DNA of 64,000 bases from Procambarus clarkii (Eukaryota > Arthropoda > Malacostraca > Decapoda > Cambaridae). The DNA is taken from positions 21,614,531 to 21,678,530 of the forward strand of contig NC_091152.1 of the NCBI RefSeq assembly GCF_040958095.1, written 5' to 3'. Within the stretch, counting starts at the first letter, position 1; each line of letters starts with the position of its first letter. A model generated the notes under the pieces. That model saw only the letters and a list, made by a program, of their open reading frames with translations, was not told where the DNA came from and did not search any database. This document shows positions 47,626-59,093 of this stretch, one piece after another. Position numbers and translations under genes: made by a program.

Positions 47626-49183
47626 TTAAATTTAAATTTTAAATTTTGCCCCGAGGGGCGAGTTTATTGGGCAGCTCCACTCATCCTGTGAATGGAGATG
47701 CCGCCATAGCAACATGTACAACACTCCCCAATAGGAAGAAAACCCGCTGGGTTGTTCATTCTGTCACTTGTACCCAGGCACAGCTGGGACTTGCTTAACT
47801 GTCTCAAGTGAACAGTTCCTTAAACAAGAAGATTAACATCTGTCAACCCTTAAAAGCTTACATTAACTTGCGGGTGCAAAATGGGGGAATCTTTTAAAAA
47901 CAGTATCAATATTTGACAAATAGTGTTTTCCTAACTCAAACAATGTGGGGTTTATTATTCTATACATATTTCTAATGTCTCTCAGGTGTTGATATTCTCT
48001 CAGGTAGTGGTCAAGGTGGTGTCCATCACTCTCATCACAGATTCTGCAACTCCACTGCTTAGCTGTTGTTTCCATTCCGAATCGCCATGGATATTTGTAT
48101 CCAAGACTTATTCTCGGTATAACTGATTCTCTCCCTCGTCCTCCTCCTCTTCGTCCATAATGATTAGGGTTGCCAGCTGCAACCATGTTGTGCCCTCGCA
48201 CAGATTCACTGGTTGGTGCTTCTATTCTCCTTTCCTCAGCTACCTTGTCACGGTGATGTTGCCTGACAATACCTCTAATTTGTAGTATAGTCTTGGATAT
48301 GAAGTATTCAATATGGTCTCCTTCAGCGCCTTCAGCAGCCAGCACATCTGCTCGTTCATTCCCACATATTCCAACATGGGAGGGGGATCCCCAACATGGG
48401 AGGGGATCTACAGAAACTTGACGACTCTTCCCTGGTTGATTAGTACCCTTACAGCTCTCTTAATTTTAGCGACTATCGCAAGATTTTCTGCCCGATTTTT
48501 ACTTAGGCTTTGTAGCACTGCTTTTGAGTCAGTGCAGATCACTGAACCATTAGTGTTCCGTTCAAGGAATCTTAACGAGATAACAATGGCAGTTAGCTCC
48601 GCTTGCGTTGAAGAGGCATAGTTTTCAATGCGTGCTTTTTCTTCATTTCTGCGTTAAAAGGCATAATTCATAATTACCGTGTATGCGGCACCAGCCCTGC
48701 CATTGACTGGATTGGATGACCCATCAGTGTAAATTTGATCTAGTTCATCTCCGGTTTCTTTATAAATGTCCCCGAGATAATTGTGCCTCATTTCTTGTGG
48801 TATCATGTTGGATTATTTTTATTATCATTAATGCCATTTCATTGATGATAATCCTGCACGAGTCATCCTCCCAGGGAGGTAACCTCTCTACAGGCATGAG
48901 CTCACGGGCTTGCTCAAGCAGGTGAAGTTTTTCGAGGTAGGAGACTGATCTGTGATGCTATTTTTTGCTTCTACTGTTTCCTCCTGTAAGTAACACAGAA
49001 CTCAGTTTTTCTTGGCAATATCATTGTAATGGGGATCTCTGGCTATGCTAATTGCAAGCTTAGCAATCAGTTTCTTAATTCTGCTTTTAACACTGGAGAG
49101 GGAAAATTCCTCTCGTAGATCAGACGATTTGGCAGTTCTTGGAACTCCAAGAATGATTGTCATGACTTCATTTTGTATGCTTT
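47626..49183 (-). pseudogene. LINE with RNase H domain, 3' part, inserted in a minisatellite
   Basis: Minus-strand reading across several broken frames. Near 49170-49030 is a region after the RT (MQNEVMTIILGVPRTAKSSD). RNase H follows: IYTDGSSNP near 48730, STQAELTAIV near 48600, ICTDSKAVLQSL near 48540, and HVGICGNERADVLAAEGAEG near 48370-48330. A C-terminal zinc-knuckle-like CRICDESDGHHLDHYL ends the protein at 47863. The 3' end has a minus-strand AATAAA (about 47664-47669) and a (TTTAAA)-like tail at 47626-47645. CGTATT flanks both sides (47620-47625, 49184-49189). RNase H after RT indicates an I-like or related LINE clade. Frameshifts and a stop near 48420 make it inactive. Confidence 0.82.
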
Positions 49184-49215
49184 CGTATTGTTATCGTGTT
49201 GGAGTGTCTCGATGT
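49184..49215. repeat. 29-bp minisatellite, right part
   Basis: CGTATTGTTATCGTGTTGGA continues the array interrupted at 47625. Confidence 0.85.
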
Positions 49216-49607
49216 CTATACCAGTATCTTGCCTGAGAATTTGACATATTCAGGTATCGTACTGGAGTGCCTCACTCACACAGGTATTGCGCTTGTATGT
49301 CTCGTCTATACTTTTATTGCAACTTACCGATGGCCAATACACGTCTCAAGACCACAACAAGATCTTTCTGACCACAACAAGTATAATTTAGTCCTGAATC
49401 TAATAAAAAACATTATTCATAAATAATTATGCATTTGTAATTGGGAAAGCTTTCATACCAATCATAGTAGAGTCACTGTATAAGAGTCAGTACATCATCA
49501 TCACAGGAAGTAGTCATTAGTATTACCAGAATTAGAATCTATAAAGGAGGAGTTAGGAGGTACTAATCCAGAGGTTTAAGGTAACTATGGAATTAGTTAG
49601 GAGCGAG

Positions 49608-49840
49608 GGAGGGAGTTGTGTTATATGTGGACTTCTTCTGAGAAAGGGGGAGGTGGAAATGAATGGTTGTCGAGGGCACTTGGTGTCAAATGCCGACTGG
49701 ACACGTATCGTAAATCAATTGCAAGTTCATTTATTGATAACTGGGAACAATTGTACGGGAGAAATGATATGTTTGCACTGGATGGGGTGCATTTATCTAG
49801 GGCTGAGGTTGTGGCTTTTGCCACCTTAATGGAGTATTAA
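49608..49840 (+). pseudogene. SGNH-hydrolase-like C-terminal fragment
   Basis: The frame contains SIASSFIDNWEQLYGRNDMF followed by ALDGVHLSRAEVVAFATLM. D-G-V-H-L-S resembles the Asp/His catalytic block of SGNH hydrolases and the one at 30575-31063. The GDS and GxND blocks are absent, so it is a truncated remnant. Immediately downstream (49880-50040) lies a LINE C-terminus, so a retroelement origin is likely. Confidence 0.5.
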
Positions 49841-49879
49841 AAGTATCAACACATAACAGAACAGGAAACAATGGGTATA

Positions 49880-50095
49880 ACTTGGATTAGTTTCGATTTA
49901 GGAAAGACCTGGGTAAATACTGGATCGGTAAGAAGGTTGTTGATTTGTGGAACCAATTACCGGGTAACATAATAGGGTCCCTTGATTGTTTCATGCGTAG
50001 GTTAGACATATATATAAATGAGTTTGGGTTGATATAAATAGGAGCTGCCTCATATGGGCCAATAGTTTTTGCAGTTTCCATGATTTTTTTTAACT
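49880..50095 (+). pseudogene. LINE ORF2 C-terminal end and 3' UTR fragment
   Basis: Reads KKVVDLWNQLPGNIIGSLDC then FMRRLDIYINEFGLI and a stop, a CR1-type terminal motif (WN.LP..I...S...F...LD). The 3' UTR word AATAGGAGCTGCCTC (about 50038) is shared with the foldback element at 39598-40072. Upstream ORF2 is missing. Confidence 0.65.
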
Positions 50096-50099
50096 AAGA

Positions 50100-51590
50100 C
50101 TAGGGTTCTTAAGGGCTGCCAAATGACCTACATAGTGAAACTGCAAGCAGGAGCTGTTATCCTACCTCAGCTCATCTGAAGCGCCAACTTCATGAAAATA
50201 TTAAATACGTACCCAACTCAATTAATGATTAATCAACCAGTTAATCCATGGGATAACTGGGATTTGTCAGTTGATTTTGTAAATGCACCTAGGAAAGATA
50301 GTGTACACTCTACATTATTACAACAGTTAACACTGCAGCATCACTGAGAGTACTCAGGGTATGGGTAACGATGTGTATCAGTGCTATCCCGACGGTTCTG
50401 TAGAAGAAGGTGGAAGATGTACCGGATTTACATGTAATATATTTGAACAATCTTCTCTCGTACCTACAGCAATGAAGCGCGTCAAAGACTGGGCAAGTAC
50501 AACTCCAACCGAACTTGCAGGCATATACCTTGCCACTGAATTGTTAAAAGACAAAGGCAGTGGACTTATATACTGTGACACGCAGAGTCCACTCCTGGCA
50601 CTGAACGTACATAGTAGTGACACCCAGAAAATAGTCAGTGATATACGAATGAATGTTTTAGCTGCGAAGGAAAACAGATTTGAAATTAAATTCCTATGGA
50701 TACCATCACATGTTGGCATCTCAAAGCATGACATTGTTGATATGCTTGCAAAGTCAGCCTGTAGAAAACCAGTGGTAGAAATTGATATGGGTGTTTCATT
50801 AGCAGTGACAAAGATAATGCTTAAACAAATATTTAATAAATATCTTAATGACCTAACAAATTCACAATGACCTGAGAGTTGTAGCATTAAACATTATGAC
50901 AAATATCCTGAGGAGACATTCACATATTGGACTAATTGAGCTAGAACTCAGCAATGAGATGTTATAGTGGCCAGAATACGCCTGGGATATAGACGCATCT
51001 GGTAGCTTTCTCAAAACCCAAATGTCGAGTACACAATGTGTCACCTTTGTGAAAGTGTCGGAATACACCATGTGTCAACTTTGTGAAAGTGTCGAAATAC
51101 ACCATGTGTTAAGTTTTGGAACATGTCGGAATACACAATATGTCAACCTTGTGAAAGTGTCGGAATACACCATGTGTCAACTTTGTAAAAGTGTCGGAAT
51201 ACACCTAGGGTCAACTTTGTGAAAGTGTCGTAATACACCATGTGTCAACTTCGTGAAAGTGTCGGAATACACCATGTGTCAACCTTGTGAAAGTGTCGGA
51301 ATACACCATGTGTCAACTTCGTGAAAGTGTCGGAATACACCATGTGTCAACCTTGTGAAAGTGTCGGAATACACCATGTGTCAACCTTGTGAAAGTGTCG
51401 GAATACACCATGTGTCAACCTTGTGAAAGATAAAACATTCACTCCCTTGAACATTATATTGTAGAATGTCCCATATTGACTGACTTTCGCCCTCCTGAGC
51501 TGAGGTATGTTCAACTCTGTAACTACTATATGAATACTGGAACACTTGATGATATATTGGACTTGTACCCAAGATTGACTATGTAATACA
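50100..51590 (+). pseudogene. RNase H-bearing LINE, 3' part, with an internal minisatellite
   Basis: The clean frame 50361-50870 holds an RNase H-like domain: YPDGSVEEGGRCTGFTC, STTPTELAGIYLATELL, IYCDTQSPLLALN and WIPSHVGISKHDIVDMLAKS. The usual first Asp motif (TDGS) reads PDGS and GN..AD reads SKHDIVD, so the domain has drifted. Upstream, NWDLSVDFVNAPRKDS (from about 50230) and downstream, DLRVVALNIMTNILRRHSH, continue the element. Near 51030 the zinc-knuckle segment (TMCQLCES) is expanded into a 34-bp array to 51430. The C-terminus resumes with LTDFRPPELRYVQLCNYYMN and ends near 51586. Not functional. Confidence 0.75.
51020..51430 (+). repeat. 34-bp minisatellite inside LINE coding sequence, about 11-12 units
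   Basis: Unit GTGTCGGAATACACCATGTG plus TCAACCTTGTGAAA. Each unit still encodes part of the Cys motif TMCQLCES in one frame, but 34 bp shifts frame at each step. Confidence 0.93.
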
Positions 51591-51779
51591 TTAGTTATAC
51601 AAAGTATGTGATGTAACTATGACCTAAGCTTGCAAAAGTATCTTAACCACCTTCAGTTGTTAAGTGCTTAACAACACACTGGTTTCTATAGCAACTATTT
51701 TACCCTGTCAAAGTAGGAGAGACATAAATGTACAAGTGTTATAAGTTATTAGTGTTTATTTCCTTCTCGATTTTCGCGT

Positions 51780-52300
51780 CGACAAAATTAGAAATATTTC
51801 TGCTCAATATTTTTGCAAACATTTCTGCTCAAACCTGAATCTAAACCATTTATATATTTTATGAATACCAGAGGTCCCAGGACAGAGCCTTGATGCACTC
51901 CACTTACAATATTTACCCAGTTTGACTTAACCCTATTTATACTAACGCTTTGTTTCCTTTGGTATTGCCATGCCCTAATCCAACTTAATAAAGCACCCCC
52001 AATACCGTGAGCCTCAATATTTGTAATCAATCTATCATGAGGCACTGCATCAAAAGCTTTGTTAAAGTCAAGGTAAACAACGTCAAACCTTTTCACCATC
52101 AACTGCCTCAACTATGCTGGAATAGAATGAGAGCAAATTTGTTAAACAGGAACATTAGTAAAACCATGTTGTGAATCATTTATTAGTCTATGGTGTTCAA
52201 GATGGAGACGAATGGCTTTTGCATTTGAGGAATAATGTTTGTCATTAAATATATTGCAAACCCTGAAGTTGAGTAATGAAGAGATCGTCTCCCTGTATTA
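51780..52300 (-). pseudogene. LINE reverse transcriptase fragment
   Basis: The minus-strand frame (52111-51788) reads VVYLDFNKAFDAVPHDRLI, then GALLSWIRAWQYQRKQSV and VSGVHQGSVLGPLVFIKYIN. This is the RT palm from the first catalytic strand through the (P/H)QGSVLGP motif. Upstream on the minus strand (to about 52300), with stops, SQHGFTN resembles the QHGF motif. The FADD box is lost. It differs from the CR1/L2-like family at 1-9500, so it is another LINE lineage. Confidence 0.8.
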
Positions 52301-52659
52301 CAACAATATACCATGATGAACAAATTTAGATTTTAGATATAGATTTAGATACATATTTACCAGTAACAGATTTTGACGTAACTGCTGGAGTGGAGTGCTT
52401 TATTTTTAGGGAGGTAATTATTAATTTGATAAATAATTTTAAGTAGAAGAGGTTTGGGTGGAAGAGAGTTTATAGTTCTGAGAAATGTGTGGAGGATTTA
52501 ACCAACACCTGACACTGGTTTGGTATTCTTGGAAGAATAATATTTTTATTTGTTGTGAATTGATGGTAGACGCTCAGCAGACTATCTGAGTCTGCTGAAG
52601 CAGACGTTCTAAACTACCTGAAGACGGTAATTGTGTTTATAATTAAGGAAGAGTACAGA

Positions 52660-53877
52660 GGTGCTACAAGCGAGGGAGAACTCCAGAGGTGCTACAAGCG
52701 AGGGAGAACTCCAGAGGTGCTACAAGCGAGGGAGAACTCCAGAGGTGCTACAAGCGAGGGAGAACTCCAGAGGTGCTACAAGCGAGGGAGAACTCCAGAG
52801 GTGCTACAAGCGAGGGAGAACTCCAGAGGTGCTACAAGCGAGGGAGAACTCCAGAGGTGCTACAAGCGAGGGAGAACTCCAGAGGTGCTACAAGCGAGGG
52901 AGAACTCCAGAGGTGCTACAAGCGAGGGAGAACTCCAGAGGTGCTACAAGCGAGGGAGAACTCCAGAGGTGCTACAAGAGAGGGAGAACTCCAGAGGGGC
53001 TACAAGAGAGGGAGAACTCCAGAGGTGCTACAAGAGAGGGAGAACTCCAGAGGTGCTACAAGAGAGGGAGAACTCCAGAGGTGCTACAAGAGAGGGAGAA
53101 CGCCAGAGGGGCTACAAGAGGGAGAACGCCAGAGGGGCTACAAGAGACGGAGAACTCCAGAGGGGCTACAAGAGAAGGAGAACGCCAGAGGGGCTACAAG
53201 AGAAGGAGAACGCCAGAGGTGCTACAAGAGAGGGAGAACTCCAGAGGTGCTACAAGAGAGGGAGAACTCCAGAGGGGCTACAAGAGAGGGAGAACGCCAG
53301 AGGGGCTACAAGAGAAGGAGAACTCCAGAGGTGCTACAAGAGAGGGAGAACGCCAGAGGTGCTACAAGAGAGGGAGAACTCCAGAGGGGCTACAAGAGAG
53401 GGAGAACGCCAGAGGGGCTACAAGAGAAGGAGAACGCCAGAGGGGCTACAAGAGAAGGAGAACGCCAGAGGGGCTACAAGAGAAGGAGAACGCCAGAGGG
53501 GCTACAAGAGAGGGAGAACGCCAGAGGTGCTACAAGAGAGGGAGAACGCCAGAGGGACTACAAGAGAGGGAGAACGCCAGAGGTGCTACAAGAGAGGGAG
53601 AACGCCAGAGGTGCTACAAGAGAGGGAGAACGCCAGAGGGGCTACAAGAGAAGGAGAACGCCAGAGGGGCTACAAGAGAAGGAGAACGCCAGAGGGGCTA
53701 CAAGAGAAGGAGAACGCCAGAGGGGCTACAAGAGAAGGAGAACGCCAGAGGGGCTACAAGAGACGGAGAACTCCAGAGGGGCTACAAGAGAAGGAGAACG
53801 CCAGAGGGGCTACAAGAGAAGGAGAACGCCAGAGGTGCTACAAGAGAGAGAGAACTCCAGAGGTGCTACAAGAGATG
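52660..53877. repeat. 28-bp minisatellite, about 43 units
   Basis: Unit GAGGTGCTACAAGCGAGGGA plus GAACTCCA. The first third is nearly homogeneous (AAGCGAGG). From about 52975 the units switch to AAGAGAGG, with GGGGCTAC, AACGCC and AGAAGG variants in blocks. All three plus frames stay open for over 400 codons, an artefact of a stop-free unit. Confidence 0.96.
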
Positions 53878-54215
53878 TAAAGTGTGGAATTTCTACACAA
53901 GAGGTAGACTACACAAGAGGTACAACATATACATTGTAAATTTAGAGTTGCAACAACCTCTAATAGTGAACGTGAATGATATGAAGAACCACCTTTGCTA
54001 GTTAGTAAACTGCCTCGGAATGTATAACACCGTTGAAGGAGGAGAACTTGAAAGTTCTGAAGGACCTGACATGTATCCTCAAGTATCCTCCTGTATCCTT
54101 CTGTGTCAGGATACAGGGAAGTGTGGTGAGAAATTTGAAAGTGTTGCAGAGTCTGTGGATGCTGGGAGATGCTTCTACAGCTTCAGTGAAGACTGCTTTA
54201 TCTGTCGATATTTCC

Positions 54216-54320
54216 GAGGATCAACGTCCCCGCGGCCCGATCTCTGACCTGAGCGTCCTGGTTGGTCTGGTCTAGTCTGATTAACCAGGCTGTTCGATGC
54301 TGCTCCTAGCAGCTGTATCA
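54216..54320. mobile_element. Short diverged interspersed repeat
   Basis: Contains GTCCCCGCGGCCCGATC like the SINE bodies at 716-955 and 46193-46456, and AACCAGGCTGTT like the repeat at 41015-41215. Too short and diverged to place. Confidence 0.4.
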
Positions 54321-54449
54321 AAGTCCAACTTTTCTCAGAAAGTTTGAGAATGAGACATTTTGAGGTTTTATGAGATAATGAGGTATGGGAAGTTGCTCGT
54401 TGTTACATAGTTTCAAAAGTTGCATGAAATACATGGTGAATGTATGAGT

Positions 54450-54990
54450 GGAGAGTAAAAATACTTTGTGAGTAAACTACCCTGTGAGTAAAACTACACT
54501 GTGAGTAAAATACATTTGTGAGTAAAATAGACTGTAAAATACTTTGTAAATAAAATACATTGTAGAAAAACATTGTGAGCAAAATACATTGTAAAATACG
54601 TTGTAAAATACATTGTGACTAAACTACATTGTAAATATATTGTGAGTAAACTATTATATGAAATACATTGTGAGTAAACTTCATTGTAATATACAATGTG
54701 AGTGAATACATTGTAAAATACTGAGCAAAATGCATTGTAAAATACATTGTAAAATACACTGTGAGTAAACTTCATTGTAATATACAATGTGAGTAAATAC
54801 ATTGTAATATACAATGTGAGTAAATACATTGTAAAATACTGAGCAAAATGCATTGTAAAATACATTGTAAAATACATTGTGAGTAAATACAGTATAAAAT
54901 ATAGTGCGAGTAAAATAAATTTAAAAATACGTTGTGAGTAAACTACACTATGAGTTAAATATATTGTGAGTAAAACAATAAACAAATAAT
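54450..54990. repeat. Irregular minisatellite
   Basis: Words TGTGAGTAAA and ATACATTGTAAAATAC recur at irregular spacing, including a longer tandem copy near 54665-54880. Confidence 0.88.
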
Positions 54991-54999
54991 AAGACTTCA

Positions 55000-56150
55000 T
55001 TTACCTGTGAATTAACTACAATATAATAACTCACACAAAATATAACTGGCATAGCAACAAACCACTCGAGTCAAAGCTGTCGTTAACCCCCCCCCCCCTT
55101 CCCTTATAACCCCTCCTCCCCAACCCTCCCCAACCCTGGTGGTGGAGGACCGGTGGCGGGTTAAGCCGGGGCCCAACAACCCGGATAGTGGTTCAGAACA
55201 CCCCAACCCTAAGCCCAACACCCCATCCCTAAGCCCCTGACAAAGCCCATCATCCACAGCTCCGTAATCTCCCACAAACTCCTCTCTCTCCCACTGCCAG
55301 CTCCTGGGAGCGTCAGGCTTTACCCAGCAAACCCTGGGCTTAAGGGCAGTGATTAACACAGGTGTACGTCAGGGCCAACTGTGTTGGCTTACTGTTTTAG
55401 AGCCTTCCTTGAACACTGCCGCCATGCGGCTCCCAGAGTAGTAGAGCTGACGTTTGTCAACTGAACAGAGCAATCACACGGTGGCCACCTGAACGGAGTC
55501 ACCACACAGTGACCAACACAACCACACACCCACACACAATCCCCCCCCCCACACACACAACCCCCCCCCCCACACACAAAACACCCCACACACACAAAAC
55601 ACCCCACACACAAAACACCCCCACACACACAAATCACCCCCCCACACACACAACCCCCCCCCCCACACCCACATACACATATTCCAACTCCCACCGACCT
55701 TAAGACCATAAGACCGGTTTAGCGTCGTTGTGGTTGGACAAACAAGTTCTAGCGACCCATTTTCCGAGCCAACATCCCAGCGAGTGCCACTGAAGTGTTC
55801 AACAACGCTGGAAGTTGGGAATTTCGTGAACTCTGAGGAGTAGAACTGTTTTCTGTGAAGAAAATTCGCGTTGTGGCCGAATCTGCCGGAGGTGACAGCT
55901 GGCAGGGCAGAGTTGACCCAGACTAGCGCCTTGAGAGGTCATGTTATCACAAGATAACGCCGTAAAAACCACATCTCTGGGATTTATTCACCTGTTGTGC
56001 CTGGCAGAGGCAATTGGCACGTCTTCTATCTTAAGGGAGTCCTTTGCAACGATGGAAGCAGCAGGTGAAGCGAAATCACAGAATAACTTGGAGGAACTCT
56101 CAACTGAGAGAGAGGAACTCTCTTCCTCTCTCCAGAGCTCTGCCTCTCTC
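55000..56150. other. No gene seen; simple-sequence blocks
   Basis: C-run at 55088-55098, CCCTAAGCCC duplications near 55207, and a CA/C-rich tract at 55540-55690. The rest is unremarkable. Confidence 0.6.
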
Positions 56151-56156
56151 CAGAGC

Positions 56157-56258
56157 CTGTCTCTTACCCCAGCTCTGCCTCTCACCCCAGCTCTGCCTTT
56201 CACCCCAGCTCTGCCTCTCACCCCAGCTCTGCCTCTCACCCCAGCTCTGCCTCTCATC
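56157..56258. repeat. 18-bp minisatellite, about 5-6 units
   Basis: Unit TCTGCCTCTCACCCCAGC; multiple of three, so short open frames appear. Confidence 0.92.
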
Positions 56259-56390
56259 ATGCTGCTACCATTGTAACGTGACCCCAATGTTACCACTATA
56301 ACCTTTGCTGATAACCACTCACCGTAATGGTTGCCAATAACTGGTAACCCTTTAGGCTGTAGTAATTGAACTGACATCACCCATCATCGG

Positions 56391-56642
56391 GGGAGCCGGT
56401 CGGCCGAGCGGACAGCACGCGGGACTTGCGATCCTGGGGTCCCGGGTTCGATCCCAGGCGCCGGCGAGAAACAGTGGGCAAAGTTTCTTTCACCCTATGC
56501 CCCTGTTACCTAACAGTAAAAAAGGTACCTGGGTGCTAGTCAGCTGTCACAGGCTGCTTCCTGGGGGTGGAGGCCTGGTCGAGGACCAGGCCGCGGGGAC
56601 ACTAAAAGCCCCGAAATCATCAAGATAACCTCAAGATAACCC
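56391..56642 (+). mobile_element. tRNA-derived SINE, best-preserved copy
   Basis: The head (56391-56466) has A box GGCCGAGCGGACAGCA and B box GGGTTCGATCCCAG, then the body (TTCTTTCACCCTATGCCCC...CAGCTGTCACAGGCTGCTTC). The G+C-rich inverted motif GGCCTGGTCGAGGACCAGGC and a tail of repeated TCAAGATAACC follow. It is the reference for 716-955 and 46193-46456. Its tail differs from the LINE-type tail of the SINE at 1-239. Confidence 0.92.
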
Positions 56643-56696
56643 CAGAGAACTGGAAGAGTCCCATGTCAGCAGAACATTATCATCCAGTTATCTCGT

Positions 56697-56815
56697 GAAG
56701 GGGGGAATGGGGAGGAGGCGGGGTTGGAGGAAGGGGGGGGGAGGGAGAAAGGTGGGATGGCTTGGATGGGGGAATCGGGGAAGGGGGAGGGGGAGGGGGG
56801 GAGGGGAAGGTTGGC
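56697..56815. repeat. G-rich low-complexity tract
   Basis: GGGGGAGG-type words. Confidence 0.85.
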
Positions 56816-56819
56816 CAAT

Positions 56820-57976
56820 GATGTTAGAAACATCTCTACAGTTCTCACAGCACTGGATGGTAAGATCCGGTAACTCATAAATAATTAATACAGCCGCCGC
56901 TCCTCCTGGAACTTTGATTATAGATTAAGTGACTCGGGAGGAGTCCAGTCAATTAATACCGAGTGATGGGAACTTTAAACTTTCAATACTTTCTGGATAT
57001 GGAAATTCTGGAATTTTTTGGGAGAATTAAAAAAGGGGGAAATTATGTTTACTCATAAGAATGCTCCTCAGATCACTGGATGATGTCCACTGCACTCCTA
57101 GATCAATGACTCAGAATATATAATAGAAAATATATCAAATACAACAGAGAAATGATTAACAATAACTGTATTAATAGTGCAAAAAGTAGATTAATCCCTA
57201 GGTTAATATCACATCAATCATAGAGGCATGGATAATGGAACTACAAATTGTACAGAGAACTCAACAGACCATTTACCTGTAATCTGCAACTAAGCCGGTG
57301 GTTGTGGCTTTCCTGGTTGACCCAACATCCCCCTCCTCCCCCCCTCGTGACAATTCAATGCACATTGATGTCGAAAGGCGGCCTCCTATACCATTGCCAA
57401 CACTCCCGAGACAAATAGGCTTAGTTAACTCAACTGAGCCCCTCATCAGTGATCTAAAAACTGCTCAGTAGATCAATACTGGAAATTTACTTCATCAAGA
57501 ATACAGGGGAAAAAATCATCACTACATGAATGACATAATACATAACTATATGGCTGTATTATGTCTATGTTATGACCAAGTTGGTAGCCCTAATCAGCCA
57601 ATCTGAATTACCTCAGTTCATTACAAAAGCTAATTAAAATACTCTTAGGCAAAACTAAGGAATGAACCTTCACACACAATTGATGAAACAGAACATAACA
57701 GCTTCCTTTGGGAAATTGCCTTAGTGATATAATGCCAGCAAACATTATTTGTCAACAATATAGAAACAAGGGTAATTGGCAGCCTTAACAACCGCGTGGT
57801 CGTCGGACCTGACTGTTCGCCCTTCCCAACCGAGCATGGAAAATTAACTCCATGAATAATCAAGATACCGGATGGTAACAAACATGTACCTTAAGACAAC
57901 TTCATCCATCATATAACATAACTCCAGAAAGGACTCATTACGACAATATAGTCGTAATGAGCCATTACGACTATAT
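56820..57976. other. No gene seen; palindrome at its end
   Basis: A+T-rich. Near 57936-57977 ATATAGTCGTAATG and CATTACGACTATAT form an inverted repeat around GAGC. Confidence 0.6.
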
Positions 57977-59093
57977 ATGGAGTTGCGACCTGGTTGTCGT
58001 TGGGTGCCTGACCTCTCCTGTTGTTGGAGCCGATTGGTGTACGGTTCTCAGTTGTGTTGCTGGCAGAGGCCATGTGCCGGGCTTTCCCTGTGTGGTGGGG
58101 TGCCCTTGCCCCCTGTGATGCGGTCTAGGACGATTGGGCTAGAGTATTCAGGCCTTACAGACTACCCTGCCATGAATACCACTTTGTTTGACATGTTGGG
58201 CAAGGACTTTGGCGACATTTGTGGCGTCCAAAGGATCACAAAGCATCGGGCCGTGGTTAAGCTCTATACTGAGGAGGCCTATCGGGACTTTCTGCGTCGA
58301 TTTGACAGACGCACGTTCCGGTTGCCGGGTGCTGCTGGGTCTGTGGTTATTTTGGTCCACAGTGGCTCTGCTACGCACGTCAGCGTCCACAGTGAGTTCC
58401 CTGAGGTGTTGTTACGGCGCTACTTTTGGTCTGGTGGTGTCCGTCTGGATGAATACCATGTCCTCCGGTCGACTGAACGGCGTCCAGAACGGCATTCGCA
58501 CGTTAGAGATGCGGCTCAAGTCTGACATTCCATCGTCGGTTATGTTGATGGGCTACTATCTCCGTGTGTACCGTGCCCGACAGCCGTGGACCTGCTTCCG
58601 TTGCGGCATGTCTGGGCACCAGGCTGCAGGGTGCTCTGCAGGCGTCGTCGAGCTGGTAAATTTCTTCAACGAGGAGGACTTTTCCCCGCTGGTGGTTCAA
58701 GAGGACTTCGAGGATGAGGTTGTAGATGTGTCCGCGGGCGCTGTCCCTCCACAGGAGCCTGCTGTTGGGGATGTGACTGGTGGGGGTAGTGCATCGCTCG
58801 TTGTGTCGTCGTCATGTATGTGTTCTGCGGCCGCCATGAGTGTTGTGGGCGTAGTTGTGGTGGGGAGTGCGGCTCCTCCCCCTTCTGCGGCTGTTGTGGG
58901 TGGTGCCCCTGTGGCTTCAACATCTGGTGACACGCCTCTTCTACCTCCTCATTCTGCGGCGGTAGTGGACACTTCTCCAGTGGCTTCGGAATCTGCAAGT
59001 GCGCCACCTGTACCTGCTGTGATAGCGAGGTGTGGGGGGTTTGCGGCCTCCTCTTGTTTATGGGCAGGTATCCCCTGTGGTCGCCGCCGCTGA
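57977..59093 (+). pseudogene. LINE ORF1 (Gag-like) with CCHC zinc knuckle, frameshifted
   Basis: The first frame runs from a likely start at 58118 (MRSRTIGLEY), or 57977, through MLGKDFGDICGVQRI, RFDRRTFRLPGAAG and YFWSGGVRLDEYHV. A one-base shift near 58465 moves to the frame SGRLNGVQNGIRTLEMRLKS, MGYYLRVYRARQPW and the knuckle CFRCGMSGHQAAGC (about 58593-58634, CX2CX4HX4C). FFNEEDFSPLVV and a long Ala/Val/Ser-rich tail follow. It resembles ORF1 nucleic-acid-binding proteins of non-LTR retrotransposons. Later frames to about 59690 may be further broken tail. No endonuclease or RT follows; GT and TA repeats and a SINE do. Confidence 0.7.

Noticed and set aside
50361..50870. Possible host ribonuclease H gene
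   Set aside because: Flanks continue as LINE sequence on both sides, and the domain type is that found in RT-linked RNase H of LINEs.
52633..54001. Three overlapping frames of more than 400 codons
   Set aside because: All three frames of a 28-bp stop-free repeat are open; no domain or start context.
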